This document shows, one piece after another, positions 8,204 through 14,962 of a stretch of DNA of 64,000 nt. Each line of letters begins with the position of its first letter. Within the stretch, counting starts at the first letter, position 1. The notes below the pieces were generated by a model, which was not told where the DNA came from, did no database searches, and saw only the letters and a list, made by a program, of their open reading frames with translations. The position numbers and the translations under genes were made by a program. Source of the stretch: Pseudoxanthomonas winnipegensis (GTDB lineage: Bacteria; Pseudomonadota; Gammaproteobacteria; Xanthomonadales; Xanthomonadaceae); NCBI RefSeq assembly GCF_004283755.1, contig NZ_SHMH01000002.1, positions 186,001 through 250,000 on the forward strand, written 5' to 3'.

Positions 8204-8447
8204 GGCGCACCTCCGGGTCCACGATCTTCCAGCGACTACGGCCGCCGCCCAGATCCTCCAGCCGTACTACGTCAGCGCTGGGCCCATAGCCCAGCTGCGT
8301 GGCGAGGCGGCGAACGGCTTCGGCGGCTGACCACGCGCAACTGGCAACGCGGCCAGCCGCTCGGGCTATGTGTTCGGCGCCGGTGGAGCGCACGCGCACT
8401 TCGCGCTCGCTCAGGGTTGACGGGATCGGCGCACGCTTTGCGGCCAT
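8193..8447 (-). CDS. Small phage protein of unknown function (84 aa)
   Basis: An open frame from ATG 8447 gives 84 residues with a predicted amphipathic centre (AAGRVASCAWSAAEAVRRLATQLGYG). No family was recognised. It is 1 bp from the DUF3164 gene and overlaps the DUF2786 gene by 11 bp, so it fits the operon's tight packing. Confidence 0.5.
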   Translation of the reverse strand: MAAKRAPIPSTLSEREVRVRSTGAEHIARAAGRVASCAWSAAEAVRRLATQLGYGPSADVVRLEDLGGGRSRWKIVDPEVRHDA

Positions 8448-8448
8448 G

Positions 8449-9063
8449 TCACACCCCCGCCACGTCGAGGCTGATCGGCTGGTACTGGCCGCGCTCGTCG
8501 CGCTCGTAGAAGCGCACGTAGGTCTTGCTGCCGACCACGGTCACCGCATCGCTGATCGCCGCCATCGCCTGCTGCCAGCGCGTGTCCTCGAACTGCAGGC
8601 GGCGTAGCGACAGCACCTCGCCGGTCTTGATGTTGCCGTCCTGATCGACCCGGAACGCGTTGTTCACCAGGGTCCGCAGCTCGGCGCGCGCGCCCTCGGT
8701 CCAGTCGTTGAGGCACTCGTCGATCAGCGCCTTGGCCGCCTGCAGGCGCTCGTCGAAGGTGATGCTGTCCTGGATCGCGCGCACCACCTTGTACCGCCCG
8801 TCGAAGGACAGCAGGGTCACGTTCCCCTTGTCGCCGCCGATGCGTGCGCCGTACTGCTCGGCCGACAGCTGGACGAAAGCGGCGATGTCGTCGAACACGC
8901 CGCGCTTGAACGCGCGCAGCTGATCGCGCAGCGCGAGGGCGAGCTGGATCTTCTCCTGCACCAGGGTGTCGCGCGCCAGGTCGATCGCTTTGATCTGCGA
9001 CTCGGGCACCATGTGGCCGGCGCGGTTCTCGCGGTAGCCGTCGGGGATGGGGTGAGCGTTCAT
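8449..9063 (-). CDS. DUF3164 phage protein
   Basis: This 204-residue protein has the conserved features of DUF3164, found in the early region of transposable phages: the start IPDGYRENRAGHMVPESQIK, the central VTLLSFDGRYKVVRAIQD, then FDERLQAAKALIDECLNDW and the terminal LRRLQFEDTRWQQAMAAISDAV. Its role is unknown, but it is among the most reliable markers of Mu/B3-type early operons. ATG 9063 overlaps the upstream stop. Confidence 0.82.
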   Translation of the reverse strand: MNAHPIPDGYRENRAGHMVPESQIKAIDLARDTLVQEKIQLALALRDQLRAFKRGVFDDIAAFVQLSAEQYGARIGGDKGNVTLLSFDGRYKVVRAIQDSITFDERLQAAKALIDECLNDWTEGARAELRTLVNNAFRVDQDGNIKTGEVLSLRRLQFEDTRWQQAMAAISDAVTVVGSKTYVRFYERDERGQYQPISLDVAGV

Positions 9064-9392
9064 CGGACTGTTCCTTGGTTGACGCCTGGCCGGTTGCCGC
9101 CGGTGTTGGCAGGAGGGAGCTCTCGCGGTTCGGGCTTGATGCGCGGATCGGGCGTGATGAAGCTCGGCACGCCGTCGATCTCCACCGGGCTCAGCGCCTG
9201 CAGCAGATCGCGGCGCCACTTCGCGGCGGCCGACTTGTTGAGATCCAGCAGGCCGCCGATCTGCTTGACGGTCAGCAGCTGCACGGGCACGTGCTGGGCC
9301 CACAGCGCGAAGCGCATCGCCCGGATGCGGTCATGCTTGGGGCGGCCCCGCGGCCGGGGGTTGCGCTGTGCGGAGGTACGGTGGACGCCCAT
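9060..9392 (-). CDS. Putative phage DNA-binding protein (110 aa)
   Basis: ATG 9392, 4 bp after the upstream stop, gives 110 residues. An RNPRPRGRPKHD basic patch near the start resembles an AT-hook. A helix-turn-helix-like segment follows (LLTVKQIGGLLDLNKSAAAKWRRDL), and the tail is proline-rich. A DNA-binding role is inferred from these only. A longer frame to 9479 overlaps the previous gene and was not used. Confidence 0.55.
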   Translation of the reverse strand: MGVHRTSAQRNPRPRGRPKHDRIRAMRFALWAQHVPVQLLTVKQIGGLLDLNKSAAAKWRRDLLQALSPVEIDGVPSFITPDPRIKPEPRELPPANTGGNRPGVNQGTVR

Positions 9393-9396
9393 CGCG

Positions 9397-9909
9397 CTAC
9401 TCCACGCCGAAAATGTCGTAGAACCGGCGGTGGAGCGAGTCCACGATGCGACCACCCACGCAGGGCGGGAGTTCATCATCGGGTGATTCGCTGCGCTCGC
9501 TGCAGACCACGCCCACTGAGGGAGCCAGCGGGCCGAATGTGAAGGCCGGCCCGCGATATGCCAGAGGCTCGCCGGCAGGGGCTGACACGCGGGCCCGTGG
9601 GCTGGGGGAGGCAGATGCAGGCTCCGCTGGCCGCTTGGCGAACACGGAGGCGTCGAGATCGCCCTCCCAGCTGGCGGACAGCCGGTAGGTGTAGGGCTTC
9701 TCTGCGCTGACGCGCTCGATCATCCCGCTGAGGTGGGCCTTGGCGACGATGCCCGCGACGTACGGCCGGTAGCGGTATCCCAGCGCCATCACACGCTCGA
9801 TCAGCTCGAATGCGGTGAGGACGGTGCCACCGGCCAGGACCTGCGCGATGGAAGCCTGCGCGCTGCGGTTGAGCTGGGCGACGCTGATGGTCTTGGCGGT
9901 GTCAGCCAC
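9397..9909 (-). CDS. Phage protein with N-terminal winged-helix-like region (170 aa)
   Basis: GTG 9909 is chosen because it follows a GGGGGTGCTCC ribosome-binding stretch and overlaps the upstream stop by 8 bp. Residues 10-70 contain SIAQVLAGGTVLTAFELIERVMALGYRYRPYVAGIVAKAHLSG, a pattern of short helices then a YTYRL strand, like a winged-helix module that senses or binds DNA. The second half is Pro/Ala/Ser-rich and probably unstructured. No family name can be given. Confidence 0.5.
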   Translation of the reverse strand: MADTAKTISVAQLNRSAQASIAQVLAGGTVLTAFELIERVMALGYRYRPYVAGIVAKAHLSGMIERVSAEKPYTYRLSASWEGDLDASVFAKRPAEPASASPSPRARVSAPAGEPLAYRGPAFTFGPLAPSVGVVCSERSESPDDELPPCVGGRIVDSLHRRFYDIFGVE

Positions 9910-10249
9910 GGAGCACCCCCGTCGATTTGAACCGATCGGTGGCGATGCTGACCGTTCCAACAACGCCGTCGAGTTTCTGCGAGTCCGCCATCGGCGCCCC
10001 GCCCTCGTGTTCGCTCCACTCCAGCTGCAGGCCCTGGTACTCGGCTGCGAGCACGCGCTCGATGCCTCCACGGCCGTTGGGCTGACGGCGGCGCACGTGG
10101 CCCCGCATCAGCGGTGGCGGCCGGTCGATGATCAGCACGAGGCGCCGGCCGTTGCTGTAGTGGGCCAGCACCTGGATGCCGCCGTTCTCCAGCTCGCGCG
10201 CGGTGTTCGCTGCGGAGAACAGGACGTCTGACTTGCGATCGTTACTCAT
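9902..10249 (-). CDS. Phage early protein of unknown function (115 aa)
   Basis: The sequence begins MSNDRKSDVLFSAANTAREL and has a strand-rich middle (RRLVLIIDRPPPLMRGHVRRR). No family was recognised. Overlaps with both neighbours (8 bp each) support it being a genuine operon member. Confidence 0.5.
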   Translation of the reverse strand: MSNDRKSDVLFSAANTARELENGGIQVLAHYSNGRRLVLIIDRPPPLMRGHVRRRQPNGRGGIERVLAAEYQGLQLEWSEHEGGAPMADSQKLDGVVGTVSIATDRFKSTGVLRG

Positions 10250-10625
10250 GGGAATCCTCGTTGTCGTTGGGCTGTGGCAGCCCGAGTTGTCCGTACAGGT
10301 CCGGCAGCGCCACGCGCTTCATCGCGCTGATCTGCTGCAGGGAGGTCATGGCGCGGCCGAGCAGGAAGCTGCAGGCCCGATCCAGCTCGGTGGCGTCGGC
10401 CGCGAAGTGGTAGCCGAGCGCGGGGTGGGCGCAGATCGGATGCCCATCGCGGCGCAGCTTCTCGATGATCTGGCGCAGGCGGCGCTCGTCGGCGGCGCTG
10501 ACGCGCTGGCTGATCAGGTAGACCAGGTCGCGCGCCGTGATGCCGTTGACGGCGCCGCGCCGACCCTGCAGCTGCGTGAGCACCGCCTCTGGCGTGAGCT
10601 CCTGCGGCAGCAGGGTCAGCTGCAT
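10242..10625 (-). CDS. Phage early protein, winged-helix-like (127 aa)
   Basis: Residues 25-70 (VNGITARDLVYLISQRVSAADERRLRQIIEKLRRDGHPICAH followed by GYHF) look like a winged helix ending in the beta hairpin typical of a recombination-directionality or regulatory protein. No catalytic residues can be named. It overlaps the next downstream gene by 8 bp and abuts the upstream one. Confidence 0.5.
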   Translation of the reverse strand: MQLTLLPQELTPEAVLTQLQGRRGAVNGITARDLVYLISQRVSAADERRLRQIIEKLRRDGHPICAHPALGYHFAADATELDRACSFLLGRAMTSLQQISAMKRVALPDLYGQLGLPQPNDNEDSHE

Positions 10626-10864
10626 CAGTGCCGGGCCTCCGAGCCGGTGTGGCGATCGAGGTGATCGGCGGCATCTCGCAGTAGCAATGCGACTTGCCCG
10701 CGGACGTGGGATGGGACGTTGCAGCTCACCGCGATGATGACGAGCCCACGCATGCAGCCGCTCAGAACGGCCAGCTGCGCGCTCAGGTCTAGACCTAGGT
10801 GCATGGTCAATGCCTTACTGATGGCGACCGTTGCGCGATCCGCTGGGGTAAGAGAGTCGTCCAT
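10625..10864 (-). CDS. Small phage protein of unknown function (79 aa)
   Basis: ATG 10864 is preferred over an upstream ATG at 10888 because AGGAGGAGGG lies just in front of it, an unusually strong ribosome-binding site for this operon. The product has a hydrophobic middle (LSAQLAVLSGCMRGLVIIAVSCNVPSHV) and a histidine-rich end. No family was recognised. Confidence 0.5.
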   Translation of the reverse strand: MDDSLTPADRATVAISKALTMHLGLDLSAQLAVLSGCMRGLVIIAVSCNVPSHVRGQVALLLRDAADHLDRHTGSEARH

Positions 10865-10865
10865 G

Positions 10866-11111
10866 TCAGCCCTCCTCCTGCTCGTCATCGCGCAGCTGGT
10901 CGATGAGCCGGCTCATGCCGGCGCCCGTGAGCGAGCCGAGCAGTTCGCCCATGTGCTGGCCGTCCTTCCACGGGATGCCGGCGCGCTGGAAGATCAGGCG
11001 GTGCATGACGGTCACTTCGCGGGTCGGCAGCTCGGCCTCGCGCAGCAGACGCAGCGCATAGGAGATCTGCACGGCAGTGGCGCCGGTCTGCGGTGCGGTT
11101 TGGGCGCGCAT
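10866..11111 (-). CDS. Small phage protein of unknown function (81 aa)
   Basis: The product is helical and acidic at its end (MSRLIDQLRDDEQEEG), with a central VMHRLIFQRAGIPWKDGQ segment. No family was recognised. It starts 1 bp after the stop of the ATPase gene upstream, so it should be co-translated with it. Confidence 0.5.
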   Translation of the reverse strand: MRAQTAPQTGATAVQISYALRLLREAELPTREVTVMHRLIFQRAGIPWKDGQHMGELLGSLTGAGMSRLIDQLRDDEQEEG

Positions 11112-11112
11112 G

Positions 11113-11991
11113 TCAGCCCCCCCTCACGACGTCGGCGGTGACCAGCGGCACGCCCAGGTCCGCCGCGCGATTCATTGCCGAGGCCAGGGCGTTGTGCAGC
11201 GCCAGCGGGTACAGCAGCGAGCCCTCGCTGCGCGTGGGCGTCAGCTTCTCTCTCAAGGCCGGGATGGCGTCGCGTTCGAGCACCTTGTCCAGCGTCAGCC
11301 CGACACGCTTGAAGCGGTGGGTCAGGTACTCATCCAGGTGCGGGCCCAGCGGCGCGAGCGTGACGATCTCGATGCGCTGTACGACCTCGCGCACTTCGGG
11401 GTTGTGCTCGGACAGCTTCACCGACAGCTCGGGCTGGCCGATCAGGATCACAGACAGCAGCGGCCGCAGGCCGTCCTTGAGCTCGCGGAACCGCTTGAGG
11501 TGCTTGAGCGTGGCCAGCGGCAGGCTGTGCGCCTCCTCGATGATCAGCACGTGGCTGTGGCCGGCGCGCGAGCTGTCGCGCAGCGCCTCATGCAGCTGGC
11601 GGAAGCGCGCCTCCGGGCTTGACTTGGTCTTGGCCAGCGGCGCGACCGAGGCCATGATCGACTCGGAAATGTGCTGGCTACGCAGCGTCTTGCCGACCGC
11701 GTCGGTGCCTTCCATCGCCAGCACGTAGGGCTCCACCACGACCACCGCCTGTTCCTCGCGGCGGATGCGGTCGATCAGCTCTTCGCGCAGCGTGCTCTTG
11801 CCGGCGCCGCTTTCGCCGATCACGGCGATGAAGCCACCGTGGCGCGCCACCTGGTACATGGTCTCGCGCACATAGCGCGTGTCCGGAGAGAGGAACACGT
11901 CCTCGGAGCTCGCCGGATCGGCGAACGGGTCGGCCGTCAGGCCGAAGTGGCGCCGCGCCTGCGGCGTCAGGGATTGCTTGCGGAGTAGCAT
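11113..11991 (-). CDS. Transposition ATPase B (MuB/ExeA-like), apparently N-terminally truncated
   Basis: B ATPases load on target DNA and deliver it to the transposase. The 292-residue product has Walker A GESGAGKST near residue 47, Walker B LIIEEAHSLP, sensor region LIGQPEL and a C-terminal lid, as in the ExeA/AAA_22 group used by B3/BcepMu-type phages. It begins MLLRKQSLTPQARRHFGL. From memory, full-length relatives have an extra N-terminal HTH domain of about 80 residues before this point, so the deletion at 11990 seems to have removed it. The frame stays open to 12165, but that part is antisense to the tail gene. Transposase A should lie upstream and is absent. Confidence 0.8.
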   Translation of the reverse strand: MLLRKQSLTPQARRHFGLTADPFADPASSEDVFLSPDTRYVRETMYQVARHGGFIAVIGESGAGKSTLREELIDRIRREEQAVVVVEPYVLAMEGTDAVGKTLRSQHISESIMASVAPLAKTKSSPEARFRQLHEALRDSSRAGHSHVLIIEEAHSLPLATLKHLKRFRELKDGLRPLLSVILIGQPELSVKLSEHNPEVREVVQRIEIVTLAPLGPHLDEYLTHRFKRVGLTLDKVLERDAIPALREKLTPTRSEGSLLYPLALHNALASAMNRAADLGVPLVTADVVRGG

Positions 11992-11996
11992 GTTCG
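11985..11996. other. Prophage internal deletion junction
   Basis: At CATG (11989-11992) the minus-strand ATPase ATG and the plus-strand tail-gene ATG overlap. No regulatory region, transposase, repressor or head gene lies between the early and tail cassettes, which an intact phage of this type must have. The join therefore marks a deletion of about 20 kb. The exact breakpoint is inferred to within some tens of bases. Confidence 0.7.
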
Positions 11997-12433
11997 GGTA
12001 CCTGCTCGACGGCGCGCACGAGCCCTTTGGCAACAACTCGGCCTCGCACGTCCGCTTCGACGTCGATGCCGCGAGCGATCGCTGGATGCCGATCTGCCGG
12101 ACGTGGGACGGCACGCGCGCGACGGGGTCGATGCGCGGAGGGTTGAATCTGCCGCTCGGCCGCATCGGCTACCAGCGCTACAACAAGCTGGTGCCGCTGT
12201 TCCCGCTGTACGTCTTCGGTGACCGGCCCAGCAACATGCGTAGTCCGATCGGTTACGCCCCGCACCTGCGCCAGGTCGACCTACGGCTCAACGCGCCTAA
12301 GGAGATCATCTCGATCGGCGGCGAAGACTGGCAGGTGTTCCCGGCCATCCAGCGCACCGACACGCACGACGTCTACGGCAGCGTGGTGCCCAGCTCGGGC
12401 TACTACGGCTACGCGATTCGGAAGATCGCTTGA
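11990..12433 (+). CDS. Phage tail protein fragment or small tail protein (147 aa)
   Basis: The frame runs from ATG 11990 in the deletion junction to TGA 12433. The product is beta-rich and soluble (FDVDAASDRWMPICRTWDG ... YQRYNKLVPLFPLYVFGDRP ... IISIGGEDWQVFPAIQRTD). The IGGEDWQVFPAIQR ending resembles C-terminal parts of structural phage proteins. It is probably either the truncated remainder of a larger tail gene or a small complete one whose promoter was lost. It overlaps the next gene by 1 bp (TGATG). Confidence 0.6.
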   Translation: MFGYLLDGAHEPFGNNSASHVRFDVDAASDRWMPICRTWDGTRATGSMRGGLNLPLGRIGYQRYNKLVPLFPLYVFGDRPSNMRSPIGYAPHLRQVDLRLNAPKEIISIGGEDWQVFPAIQRTDTHDVYGSVVPSSGYYGYAIRKIA

Positions 12434-14136
12434 TGATCGCGCCTGGGCCCATCGCCGCTGTCGGCACCTACATCAATCCCGCGCTCGGCCAGCGCCGGCC
12501 GCTGTGGCCGGCGCCGGTCGGCGAGGATCTGAGCGTAGGCGTCGCCGGCATGCGTGGCGCGCGGCCGGCGCTCGAGGAGCCCGACCTGACAGCCACGGGC
12601 GCCTATGGCGACAACTTCAGCATGTTGAGCTGGTACCAGCGCGTCCACCTGTCGATCACCACGCTCGCGCTCGGCAACCTGGTCAGCAGCCAGCTTGTGC
12701 AGGTGCGCGTCTGGAATGGCTACCTGGATCGCAGCGTCGTCGTCACTGCCGTGGACGTCGCCGCCGGCGAGGGCATGACGCTGAGCGCGCCGGCGCCGCT
12801 GCCGCTGACGCTGGCCACGCTTGAGGCGCAGGCGTGGTCGCTCGCGGTGTCGGTCGACGGCCCGCCCGTCATCGATGCCACCCTGACGTGGACCGTCACC
12901 GGCGAACCTGCGCTCAAGCTGCACGTGACAGGCAGCCGCGTGACCGCCTGGGGCTGGACGCCGGACTGGGCGGACGGCATCAAGGAGCGCCTGTCCTGGC
13001 TCACGGACGTGCTGGCTAGCCCCTCGGGCGCCGAGCAGCGCCGGAAGCTGCGGCATTGGCCCGTGCGCACCTGGTCGGCCACCGTGCTGGTCGACGGCGA
13101 TGACCGCGTCAGCATGGACCTGGCGCTCTACGGCTGGGGCGCACGCACGTGGGCGCTGCCGATCTGGACCGACGTGACGTGGCTTGCCGGCGGAGTCGAG
13201 GCCGGCGCCCAGGCGATCGCCCTGGACACCACCCACCTGGATTACCGCGCCGGCGGCCTGGTCATGATCCGCGGCGAGACCGCCCAGGATCTCGAAGTCG
13301 CGGAGATCCAGGCCGTGCGCGCTGGCGGCCTGGATCTGGTCCGGCCGGTCCAGCTCGACTGGGACCCGGGCTGCCGCGTGTATCCGGTCCGCCTGGCCAT
13401 GCTCACCGAGCAGCCGCAGCTCACGCGCAAGACCGATGACCTGGTCAGCGCGGACGTCAATTTCCGCTCGATGGAGCCGTGCGACTGGCCCGCCGCGCCG
13501 CCGCCGGCGACGTACCGCGGTGCGCCCGTCCTCGAGGAGCGTCCGGAATGGTCCGAGGACCTGTCGGCGCAGTACGAACGCCTGCTCTCGACCCTGGACA
13601 ACGGCATCAACAACCCGGTCAACACCGACCTGGTGGGAACGGGCATCGCCCTGCAGCAGCACACCTGGTTCCTCGCGGGGCGCGCCGAGCGCGGCAGCTG
13701 GCGCGGCCTGGCCTACTACCTCGCCGGCCAGCAGAAGACGCTCTGGCTGCCCACGTTCGCCGATGACTTGCGCATCGTGGCCACCACGGCGGCCACTTCC
13801 TCTGCGCTGGACGTGGCCACGGTGGGCTATAGCCGCTTCGGTGTCGGCGGCAAGACCGGCCGGCGGCACATCCGCATCGAGCTGCGCGACGGCACGCGGA
13901 TTTATCGCCGCATCCTGGGCGCGACGGGAATCGATCGCGCGACCGAGCGCCTGTCCCTCGACAGCGCGGTTGGCGTCGAGCTGACCACGGCCAACGTGCT
14001 CCGGATCAGCTGGCTGCAGCTGGTGCGCAGTGCCACCGACGACATCGAGGTCGACCACACCACGGACGTGGATGGTGTCGCCCGCGCCAGCCTGATGCTG
14101 CGGGCGGTGCGCGACGATCTGGAGCTGCCGGCATGA
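12433..14136 (+). CDS. Distal tail protein of siphovirus-type transposable phage (567 aa)
   Basis: Start ATG 12433 shares its A with the preceding TGA. The protein is beta-rich throughout with no membrane segments. It has a repeated Ig/jelly-roll-like feel (VDGPPVIDATLTWTVTG, then WALPIWTDVTWLAGGVEAG) and a C-terminal FAVGG-like receptor region. Position directly before the BR0599-family gene matches the distal tail cassettes of D3112/B3-like phages. The assignment as distal-tail or baseplate component is by position. Confidence 0.65.
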   Translation: MIAPGPIAAVGTYINPALGQRRPLWPAPVGEDLSVGVAGMRGARPALEEPDLTATGAYGDNFSMLSWYQRVHLSITTLALGNLVSSQLVQVRVWNGYLDRSVVVTAVDVAAGEGMTLSAPAPLPLTLATLEAQAWSLAVSVDGPPVIDATLTWTVTGEPALKLHVTGSRVTAWGWTPDWADGIKERLSWLTDVLASPSGAEQRRKLRHWPVRTWSATVLVDGDDRVSMDLALYGWGARTWALPIWTDVTWLAGGVEAGAQAIALDTTHLDYRAGGLVMIRGETAQDLEVAEIQAVRAGGLDLVRPVQLDWDPGCRVYPVRLAMLTEQPQLTRKTDDLVSADVNFRSMEPCDWPAAPPPATYRGAPVLEERPEWSEDLSAQYERLLSTLDNGINNPVNTDLVGTGIALQQHTWFLAGRAERGSWRGLAYYLAGQQKTLWLPTFADDLRIVATTAATSSALDVATVGYSRFGVGGKTGRRHIRIELRDGTRIYRRILGATGIDRATERLSLDSAVGVELTTANVLRISWLQLVRSATDDIEVDHTTDVDGVARASLMLRAVRDDLELPA

Positions 14137-14960
14137 GCTTCGACGAGCGCGAGCGCAGCGTCGCCAGCGGCGAGCCAGTGCTGCTGCTGGAGTTCTCGCG
14201 GGGGCCGATGGTCTGGCGTTACACCGATGCCGGCCGCGATTACGACCTGGGCGGCATCGTCTACACGGACGTGCCCGGCATGGAGGCTGACTCGATCAAC
14301 CAGACCGGCGAAGCCCAGCGGGATATCTACAAAGTCACCGTCCCGAAGGGACTGGCGATCGTCCAGAACTACGTGGGCAACAAGCCATCGACCCGCACGC
14401 GCGCGGTGGTTCGCACGTGTCACTTCGGCGAGACGGAAGCTCCAGTGCAGTGGATCGGCTACGTTCTCGGCATGCGCCGCAGCAAGGTAGGCGTGCGCGA
14501 GATCGCGTGCCAGTCCCTGCAAGCGACCTTCGACAATCCCGGTCTGCGCCTATGCTGGTCGCGCGGCTGCCCCTACGTCGTGTACGACGACCAGTGCGGC
14601 GTCAATCCCGACAACTTCAAGGTTGCGGGTCCGCTGACCGTGCTGGATGGCCAGCGCATCACGTCTGCGGCGCTCGCCGGCGCGCCCAGAGCCGACTACT
14701 ACGTGGGCGGAATGGTCCGCTGGATGAGTGCGGATGGCATCCAAGAGAGCCGCGGCCTCGACGCGTTCGACGCCGCGACCGGGATTGTCTCGGTCTACGG
14801 CGGCACGCTGGGCATGGCCACTGGCCAGGCCGCGACCTTCCACCCCGGCTGCCGCTACACCGTGGACGGCTGTGACGAGGACTTCGACAACCTGGTCAAC
14901 TGCGGCGCGCACCGCGGCATGCCGGGCAAATCCCCCTTCGACGGCACGGACGCGTTCTGA
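14133..14960 (+). CDS. Phage tail protein, DUF2163 / phage BR0599 family
   Basis: The 275-residue protein carries family marks at both ends. The N-terminal half has LLEFSRGPMVWRYTDAGRDY. The C-terminal phiJL001 gp84-like part has a cysteine-rich CWSRGCPYVVYDDQCGVN motif and ends DNLVNCGAHRGMPGKSPFDG. These proteins belong to the tail tip of siphovirus and gene-transfer-agent tails. The start overlaps the upstream stop (ATGA) and the next gene begins 2 bp after its stop. Confidence 0.85.
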   Translation: MSFDERERSVASGEPVLLLEFSRGPMVWRYTDAGRDYDLGGIVYTDVPGMEADSINQTGEAQRDIYKVTVPKGLAIVQNYVGNKPSTRTRAVVRTCHFGETEAPVQWIGYVLGMRRSKVGVREIACQSLQATFDNPGLRLCWSRGCPYVVYDDQCGVNPDNFKVAGPLTVLDGQRITSAALAGAPRADYYVGGMVRWMSADGIQESRGLDAFDAATGIVSVYGGTLGMATGQAATFHPGCRYTVDGCDEDFDNLVNCGAHRGMPGKSPFDGTDAF

Positions 14961-14962
14961 CT

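Noticed and set aside
12409-14058. 549-codon minus-strand frame across the tail cassette
   Set aside because: Antisense to the tail genes, whose starts and stops overlap neatly on the plus strand.
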